Notes under the pieces: model-generated | Seen by the model: the letters and a program-made list of their open reading frames with translations, nothing else | What the model was told of the DNA's origin: nothing | The model's database searches: none | Shown here: piece by piece, positions 56,689-64,000 of the stretch | Layout: every line of letters starts with the position of its first letter | Position numbering within the stretch: position 1 is the first letter of the stretch | Position numbers and translations under genes: made by a program | Assembly (NCBI GenBank): GCA_000310025.1 | Contig: FN648459.1 | Coordinates: forward strand, 124,694-188,693 | DNA length: 64,000 bases | Origin: Ectocarpus siliculosus | Taxonomy: Eukaryota; Sar; Phaeophyceae; Ectocarpales; Ectocarpaceae | Direction: 5' to 3'

Positions 56689-57089
56689 CTGGTCGCGGTT
56701 GGAGTCGTATAAGCAGCGAACCGGCGGCAGGCGGCGGGCGAACGTCAGGGCGGCGTTTCGGGAACACTTCTTTTCCTCTTCATCGTGGGCGTAGTCGATC
56801 GCGCGCCTGGATCTGCAGTTAGAATGGTCTACAAATCCTATCTTCGGGCGAAACTATCTGACGAGGCTTTTCGTCGGGCCCAGAACGACGCGTTGTTATA
56901 TCGCGAGCTTGCGTTAGTTCGTTCTCGACGCCTGTGGATTGAGTGGAGTGATTATTGCTGCTGACGCTACGGTCACCGTACGTCGACCAATCCCGAATAT
57001 TTCTCTCGTTGGAACACTAGCGATGTTTTTATTTTATTTTATTTTTTTTATATATATATATTTTCTTGGATTCGGTGAACCCCGGTTCG

Positions 57090-58130
57090 CCATCGACACG
57101 GGTGCTTCCACTCATTGGCGCGTCCCGTGCTAATACGTGTTTTTATTCTTTTCTTCGATGCGTTGGATACGGTAAACTCCACTTGCCAACAGCGCGGGTG
57201 CTTCCACTCATTGGCGCGTCCCTCGCTGAAACTGACAACACATATGCAGCACGGGTGCTTCCACTCATTGGCGCGTCCCGTACTGATACTTATACGCAGC
57301 GCGGGTGCTTCCACTCATTGGCGCGTCCCTTGCTGAAACTGACAACGCATATGCAGCACGGGTGCTTCCACTCATTGGCGCGTCCCGTACTGATACTTAT
57401 ACGCAGCGCGGGTGCTTCCACTCATTGGCGCGTCCCTCGCTGAAACTGACAACGCATATGCAGCACGGGTGCTTCCACTCATTGGCGCGTCCCGTACTGA
57501 TACTTATACGCAGCGCGGGTGCTTCCACTCATTGGCGCGTCCCTTGCTGAAACTGACAACGCATATGCAGCACGGGTGCTTCCACTCATTGGCGCGTCCC
57601 GTACTGATACGTGTACGAATTCGTTTTCGATGCGTGGAAATCGGTTAATTCTACTCGCCAACAGCACGGGTGCGTCCACTCCTTGGCGCGTCCCGTGCTG
57701 ATACGTGTACGGCTTTTTTTTTTCTTTCTTGTTGAGATCGGTTAACTCTACTCGCCAACAGCACGAGTGCTTCCACTCGTTGGCGCGTCCCATGCTGAGG
57801 CTGACATCACATATGCAGCACGGGTGCTTCCACTCATTGGCGCGTCCCGTACTGATGCGTGATTTGTGGTATTTTTCTACCGCTGCGTTGAATTCGGTTA
57901 ACTCTATTCGCCAACAGCGCGGATGCTTCCATTCGTTGGCACGTCCCGTGCTGAGGCTGCCAGCACACATGCAACGCCATGCGGTCAGCTCTACTCGCCA
58001 ACAGCGCGGGTGCTTCCACTTATTGGCGCGTCCCGCGCTGATACATGTATAACTTCGTGTTTCGGTGCGTTGAGATCGGTTAACTTCCACTCAACATGGA
58101 CGAGTGCTTCCACTATTGGCGCGTCCGTGC
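57090..58130 (-). repeat. Minisatellite in the leader, 107 bp higher-order unit
   Basis: The core TGCTTCCACTCATTGGCGCG recurs about 18 times. Between 57,191 and 57,600 two sub-units of about 53 bases alternate, one with CTGATACTTATACGC and one with CTGAAACTGACAACGC. This gives near-perfect 107-base repeats starting at 57,305, 57,412 and 57,519. Units further right are more diverged and interleaved with GGTTAACTCTACTCGCCAAC. It lies between A1 and gag of the retroelement and is absent from the + copy. Confidence 0.9.
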
Positions 58131-58639
58131 TGGTGCGTATCCGTCTTTTTTTTTCTCATTGAGATCACTTCCGCATAGACAATCCTACGGCAGGTTGACG
58201 AGTTCTGGCATGCATCAATTGCTGTCCGGGCGTTTTTGGAACGGTCGCTTAATCGTCGTTGGATGTGACGTATTGTTATAGAACGTTTGTGTCACGGCAT
58301 GTGCGCGCACGACTTGATGCCCCTCGAGACCTTGGTACACCCAGATTGACCTTTGAATGACGGCCTTCGCGGGTTCGAACGTCGCGGTCATTTTCTTCTC
58401 GCCCCTTTTTTTTTTTCATCTTCTTTTTCCTCATGCATACAGCACGTAGTTCGCTGTCTCGTTTTTTTTTTTCTCGTCTTCTTTGTTTTTCAGTATTTTT
58501 CTTTGAGTCTTTCTCTCGCATGCATGTGGTTTTTGCTTTTATCCGTTCCCGTGAGTGCTGTTGAATGCACTTTCCGATTACGTATGCGGCCGCTTTGTAT
58601 ACCGTGGGACTTGTCAATACCATCAGTGGGGACTTGTCA

Positions 58640-59170
58640 ATACCATCCGTTGAGACGATTGCTCACGTGAGTGAGCATATTATCGTGGGTTCCTTCAGCT
58701 ATATGCCCCTCTGTGCGTGGCACCGATAAGGTTGTACCGGCAAGTAGTCCCAAGCCGGGGAAAACAGAAAAAACAAGGCACCTGCCTCATGTGCATACTC
58801 TTGACATGCCCTACTGCCGCGGGTCGATTGGTTAGGTCCGAAGCCGCAAGATTCCTCCACCCCGTGCAGTACAATGGCTGCTATCGTGGCACGTACAGCA
58901 ACCGCGACAAGTCAGCGTGCGACCATACAACAGGCCCCGCGCTTTCTTTTTTCCGTTGAATTTTTTCTTCAGCGAGAGTACGTCTCGATTGGGATGAACC
59001 GCATCCCATGTTTGGGGAGGTACCTATCTGAGCGGCGTGGCGAGCGAGACTGCGGTGGCTTGCCGTCGCTTATCTTACTGCACCCTCCCCCCTCGTGCTA
59101 AATGCACGCAGCGGTAAGGTCACAAGAGTAGCGGGACGCGAATAGGAACACGGCCGACACGATGGATGTT
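58640..59170 (-). other. Leader segment of the element shared by both copies
   Basis: The reverse complement of this stretch matches 3,048-3,555 with many small differences, for example GATGCGGTTCATCCCAA, ATCGACCCGCGGCAGT and CGATAATATGCTCAC. It carries no long frame and is probably untranslated leader. Confidence 0.7.
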
Positions 59171-59249
59171 GGACACGCGTACACACCTTTATATGGAGAG
59201 TCGCGTGCTGGTCGCTTCCCCAATGCTTGCGCCGTGTCCCGTCCCGCCC

Positions 59250-59520
59250 TTTTCTAAACTGCCGCCGCTACTGCGTAAGGCGGCTGCTGCTGTCCTTCCG
59301 TTGCCTCACGCGCTCTGTAGCTGTCACACGTTACCCGACTTCGCTACAGCCCCTGCGTGGACTCGATCACGGAATGACACCCCCAACTATAGAGTAATAA
59401 TTCCAAACGCCGTGACCCTGGGTTTCCGGTAGAAAATGAAGCCAAATTCTAATTCGACTGTTACAAAATAAACACCAGTTTATTCTATCTGCTTCGACGA
59501 ACAAACCTTCCTTTTATTTT
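59250..59520 (-). repeat. Direct repeat A1, 5' end of the Ngaro/PAT-like element
   Basis: Identical by eye to the core of A2 (51,381-51,649), same orientation, about 7.9 kb away. The match ends at a TTTATTTT run next to unique sequence. Confidence 0.82.
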
Positions 59521-60079
59521 TCCTTCAATGCGTCCCGCTCCCGACGTTAACGATCAGGTTTAATTCTAGTACAAAAAAAACGTGTCCCGCTAGCGACGGC
59601 GGGGTTCCGACCCTAAAACACCGCATTGTGTTATCTACGCGAGGCATTAAAAAAAGTGGAAATAAGCGTTTGCTTCGGAACCTCTGTCTCTCTCGATGCT
59701 CTATGTTCCCTTGGGCAAGAAAGCTTATAGCGCTGAAACTCGTCCTACAGCTTGTGCTGAAGAAGCTTGCCTCCGCAAGACGACTTGTTGGCTTGCTTCT
59801 GGTTGCTTTTTCCGTTGACGAGCATATATTCATGCCGGCGAGGGATATTTGTTGTGCGTCACGCCCACAGCCGCCACCAACAGCAGTAGTACGTGCACAA
59901 CAGCAGTTTTTTCACACCTTGCTCCGCGTACGTAGACTACTACTGTAACATCAATATTTACATGGTCGAGGCAGCAGCAACAGTAGCCAAGCAGCAGCGG
60001 TAGCTAAACCGGCGCAGGAAGCAAACAGGATATCTTTGTAGTCGTGCGATTCGTTGTTTAACATAGGCCGCCTCTGTAG
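59521..60079. other. Flank of the element; no firm gene
   Basis: The plus frame at 59,628-59,948 has no motif. A CAGCAG-rich patch lies at 59,870-60,000. It may be promoter or intron DNA of the gene starting by 60,080. Confidence 0.4.
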
Positions 60080-63000
60080 AGTCAAAATCTCGATTCACCG
60101 CATGAGAGGGTAACGTTCCAATATAAATCTAACATCGGTGTACTCGAATTGCCCGCCCGCGTTGACGCGAAGGAGGTTAAGCTGTTAAAGAGGAAGAAGG
60201 GGGAGGCGAAAAGCGCAGCGGTTGCGCCCCGGAAGGTGAGTCTTTGGAGCTAGTACGCTCTGTCGGGTCATGCCGCCATATCATTTGCCCTAACCCTAGC
60301 TGAACGCCACGAGTCCAACCTACATTTTGGGAACGTACTGTGAACGGGAAAACGCGCACAACACTCCTACTGAACATCATTAGCGTACCGCCAAGGGGGC
60401 TGGCTATACTTGCGTGAGTCAGCCAGTTGCCGCACCCTACCTACCTTACCTGAGAAAGGTGGTGCCACAAATCAAGCTGTAGGCCGCTGGTCGCCGTCGC
60501 CCTCTGTTCGTCTTGCGCAACGTATGTTCAAGGAGGGAGGCGCCCCCCTGTGTGCCCCCCTCCTAAACCCCGGGAGTTGCCGAATGTAGGGAAACCCACG
60601 GTCGACCATCGTGCATGTACACTCGCCTTAACTTCGCTGTTTTTGTTTTTTTCTAACGGCGCCGACGCTTCCAAACGATACTTCTACGTGATGTTGTTCC
60701 TTGATACTCGTCGTGGCCTCGGTATTACGCCCGCACAACGAAGGAGGCGCCTGCCCCAACTGCGGCCCTTCACAAGAACGACAAGAACGAAAAGGTAATG
60801 GTTGTGAGTTGTTGGTTTCGCCTTGGTCCTTCCTTAACGCTTCGATGGGCGCGTCCGAATGATGCTGCCGGCTGAGAAATAAATGACCGAAGCACAAACC
60901 TAAGTACAAGAAAATGCCAATATGTTCCCTATCTGTATCCTCGACATTGACTCGCCCGTCGTTACTCGTCTTCCGTCTGGCAGGCGCCTCCCGGCACGAA
61001 GAAGCCAGCCGCAACACTCGACCCACCTGCGGCGAAGAGCAAGAAAAGCTTGAACAAGGTATTGGGGGAGATGTGTCGTATTCGCCATGACATTGATCTC
61101 TCTTCTGTGCTTCCGTTCTCGCGTTCGAATCATGCCCTAGATCAAGAACTGAACAGCCGCAGCACGTACTCAACTCGAAGATACATTGTTCATGCCGTTC
61201 TCTTCAGGATGATTTACCTTGCCGCTCGTTGTTTCTCGTCTTCGTCCTGCAGGCAGGCCCCGGCAACAAGCAGCCAGCCGGGAGGGCTGACCCCGCCGCG
61301 TCGACCTGGACCCATGCGAGAACGATCAGGTAACCCCCCGAGATTGTCGTGTTAGAGTCGTTGCTCCGGTTAAAGAGAGTGGCGTGACCAAGGTCCTCCA
61401 TCCTCATATATCGGAACCCCTGGCATGTCGGTTGTAAGAGAGTTCCGTCAGATGTCGTGGCAATCTGTGGTAGGGTAAATCTCTTACACAGTGGAGATCG
61501 GGAAAAACGACACACACAGTATTCTTGACTACAGCCCAGCAATCCATACACGACGTACTACATCTATGGACGGACTTGTGGTGGACCGTGTAGCGTGGGG
61601 TCAGCCGCTTGCCCGATATGGCATGCCCAGAGCAACTAAGGTGTAGGGGTCGCCACGGTGACGCCTTCATCTTTGATGTTCTGTTTATGTTATGGGGTGT
61701 CAACCTGGATGAAAATTGCCTCGCAGCCAAGCTGACACGGCGATTGATGCTAGGAGGCGAGGTACATTCATGTGGTCCATGCTTTTGGTACGCATGCCAA
61801 GCTATACAACACGATAGTACAAGGACACGACCACCTCTCCGACCAGGAGCTATCTAACGGTTCTATTGCCCACCACGAAACGTGTACTTCAGCCTGCCGC
61901 AAACCATACGTAGCCTGCGACTTCTACTGATGCAATGCGATAGTGTTGAAAGCACACGCATTGCCTGAATTTATGAATGCTCCCCACGTCTGCCTGCAGA
62001 TTATTTTGGTGTGGTATATATTATACCCTTCCTGATACCATCGACACCGCTGGCCACCGAGAATGCGACGGCACACGTGACATGCACATACACGTGTCCG
62101 TTTCTGAGTGCTTTCATATCCTTTCATCCTCCTCGCACTTACCACCATTTCCAATGAAATTCCACAACTTTTTTTGGGCACCTCCGTCTATGTTACAGTC
62201 TCTTCCTGAGTGCGCCTACTTTATCGGGTCGAGTCCGCGACAACCAATTTCGACCATCCATGTCGGAGCCTCCTCGTCAGGAGTACCATCTTCTTACGAA
62301 GCCACGACTGCCATTGGCTGAATAACGCAATCCGCCTTGAACCCGCGCCCGAATTGCGTCAACACGCGTATCGTCCACGCCTTCAGACACGCACAAGTTC
62401 ACATCCCTAACCCTGAGATTTTTCTTTCGGCAGGCTAGTAAGGATCCTGTGTCGGCGAGCCCGTCGAACAAGTCTGGACGCGAGGAAAAGAAGACGCGTG
62501 ATGACACGACTCCCGCGGTGAGATTATCCCATCTGATGTTTCTCACCGCACTCATGAGCCTTTTCGGTGGCCCCGCCGACATGAATATCAGGGGACGAGA
62601 CGGTGTGTGACGAAACACCTTTGGTGACAATACGCTTATTATATAACGCTGTTGTCCATTGGAGAGATTGTGGGGTGAACATGTTCGGCACTTTTGCCGG
62701 CTAACGGTCTTCCAAAGATGGAGTCGGCGTATTCCGTGCACTTCATTGTGTGGAATGGAGCTAAATGGCAGTCTCAGCGTGAGGTTTTCCCTAGGCAACA
62801 GAGCGAATAGCACGTAGAGGATACTGCCACGAAAACACCCAACCCACAAGCGTTCGTTTCATGCACCTCTTACCTCTCACGTGACTTGGTCCTTGAGAAG
62901 CGCAATATGTCCGTACGACAAGGGCGTCGTCCGATGTTTCTTCCCAACGATTTTCCACCCCGCATCTATGTTCGGCTCCCGCCTGACCGGTGGTAACAAA

Positions 63001-63821
63001 CGGAATCTACTTTCGCACCGACACAGGAAGACCTGCGAGACGTTGCACAGATATCAGACACTACCTCCATATCCGTGGACACCGTATTGGCTACGTCCTA
63101 ACCGATCCTTGCCGCAATGTTACCCGCCCAGGTTTGCAGGCCAACCGCCTCACGGCTTCGGAAAACTCTTTCCTGAAGAAACTCCTCGCCAAACAGGACG
63201 GGGTCGAGGAAGATGATGACGAGTCCGTTGACGACCTCCAGGACGCGCGCTCCGAGCCACATGGTAAGAACGTTGTCCTCGTCGTCAAGGGCTCCATCGC
63301 TGACCTGATGCAAACGTTTTGGTATTCTCCTCTCACCGTAGGCGTAGACCGCAGATGAACGATCGAACCACGGGGCTGGCACATGCAAGATCGTCTCGGG
63401 GTGTTTATGGAGAGCGTATCCGTCGGGCACCCATCATCGATAATGCAAACCTGCCTTGTCCGTACCGATCTTCTCATGGTGACCTAATATTTCTGCATTT
63501 ACTTCATGCTACCGCGGACGTCATCGTTGTCTTGCAGATGACCTCGAAAACGACGACTCCCAAGGCGCCGGCGATGGCGAAGCTGACGAAGGTGAAGATC
63601 GCCCCCTTGACCACTTTCGGGCCTGCGTCGCTGCCGCGCTGCCCTGTAGAAAAATCCTCTCTGAAGGTGATGCGGGAATGGCGCGCGGCACTGCATCGTC
63701 TACGCCTAACCCGCATCGAGGGCGTCAACGCCGCCATCACTACCATCCAAAATGACTCTAAGGACAGGGACGGCAACGTCGTCAAGGCACTCGTGGGGAA
63801 CCCCATGCCGACGGCCAAAAG
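60080..63821 (+). CDS. Multi-exon gene of small Pro/Ala/Lys-rich exons, unrecognised, runs off the window
   Basis: Exons read from splice signals: 60,080-60,235 (SQNLDSPHERVTFQYK..., AAVAPRK|GTGAGT); about 60,747-60,794 (APAPTAALHKNDKNEK|GTAATG); 60,984-61,058 (APPGTKKPAATLDPPAAKSK...|GTATTG); about 61,253-61,329 (AGPGNKQPAG...|GTAACC, acceptor CAGGCAG); 62,434-62,517 (ASKDPVSASPSNKSGREEKK...|GTGAGA); up to 63,263 (LTASENSFLKKLLAKQDG, EEDDDESVDD, donor GTAAGA); 63,538-63,821 (acceptor GTTGTCTTGCAG, donor AAAAG|GTACGTG). The early exons are short, mostly phase 0 and alike, which suggests exon duplication. The last exon is open in two frames: MREWRAALHRLRLTRIEGVN, or an acidic DDLENDDSQGAGDGEADEGE that fits the phase of the exon ending at 63,263. 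I cannot choose. The charge pattern suggests a disordered nuclear protein. Confidence 0.55.
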
Positions 63822-64000
63822 GTACGTGGGAGGCTCATAAATTGATGGGCATTCATGGATTTGTGTACAAACCCCTGCACTTGGGGTAGTCTTGCGAAAA
63901 CAACGACAGACGTCTCCACGTCCTCGCCCACGATTTCCCGTCCTCGTTCCTGTGCGCTTGGACTTGTACGGTTGGCTGGTTGATTAACCTCGACATGCTA
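63822..64000 (+). other. Likely intron at the right edge
   Basis: It follows the donor AAAAG|GTACGTG at 63,822. No further exon is seen before the window ends. Confidence 0.45.

Larger units (their letters stand above)
51074..59520 (-). mobile_element. Ngaro/PAT-like tyrosine-recombinase retrotransposon, apparently whole and young
   Basis: Read on the minus strand the order is A1 (59,520-59,250), leader with minisatellite, gag, reverse transcriptase/RNase H, tyrosine recombinase, B1 (51,882-51,644), A2 (51,643-51,313), B2 (51,312-51,074). The A1...B1-A2-B2 layout is the split direct repeat known for PAT and Ngaro elements. A1 and the A2 core look identical by eye over about 270 bases. B1 and B2 differ at about two of 238. 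Insertion is therefore recent. The three protein frames are long and overlap by about 50-90 bases, as is usual in the group. No methyltransferase domain was recognised. A broken second copy lies at 3,048-8,079. Confidence 0.85.

Noticed and set aside
57066-58052. Proteins with recurring HSLARP or LPLIGAS peptides
   Set aside because: These are translations of the 107 bp minisatellite in all frames.
58310-58395. tRNA-like B box GGGTTCGAAC near 58,373
   Set aside because: No A box at the right distance and no cloverleaf can be drawn.

Overview
The window looks like nuclear DNA of an intron-rich eukaryote. Long gene-like stretches are cut into short exons with good GT...AG borders. Two introns carry a TACTAAC branch site (29,463-29,469 on +; about 35,851-35,857 on -). 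GC is about half by eye, CTG/CAG runs are common, and retroelements fill much of the space. A brown alga of the Ectocarpus type or another stramenopile is my best guess. It rests on texture and element types, not on a marker gene. There is no operon, rRNA, convincing tRNA or CRISPR array.

Layout, left to right. 1-3,047: no firm gene. 3,048-8,079: a broken copy of a tyrosine-recombinase retrotransposon (Ngaro/PAT-like), + strand. 9,295-12,147: a minus-strand multi-exon gene for a Cys/His-rich protein. 12,745-13,215: a long inverted repeat. 14,694-16,071: a tandem array of about 262 bp units. A young, broken Copia element (16,072-22,899) with a 5 bp target duplication has split this array. 23,930-24,320 and 30,384-31,110: two clusters of a CCATGG-centred palindrome. 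Between them are a young non-autonomous LTR element (24,334-28,625) and two small plus-strand gene pieces. 34,235-39,614: a minus-strand split gene that I read as a KDZ-type (Kyakuja-Dileera-Zisupton) DNA transposase. 40.7-45.4 kb: scattered plus-strand exons, one resembling another KDZ-associated cysteine cluster, plus a Copia RT fragment. 47,302-49,262: a two-exon minus-strand gene with cysteine clusters. 51,074-59,520: a young, apparently whole Ngaro/PAT-like element on the minus strand with complete split direct repeats and a 107 bp minisatellite in its leader. 60,080 to the right edge: a plus-strand gene of many small exons.

The genes do not form one pathway. The main themes are mobile DNA and cysteine-cluster proteins of the sort that travel with, or derive from, DNA transposons. 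All exon models come from reading splice signals and phase by eye, and borders may be off by a base. Domain names come from remembered motif patterns, not from a search.
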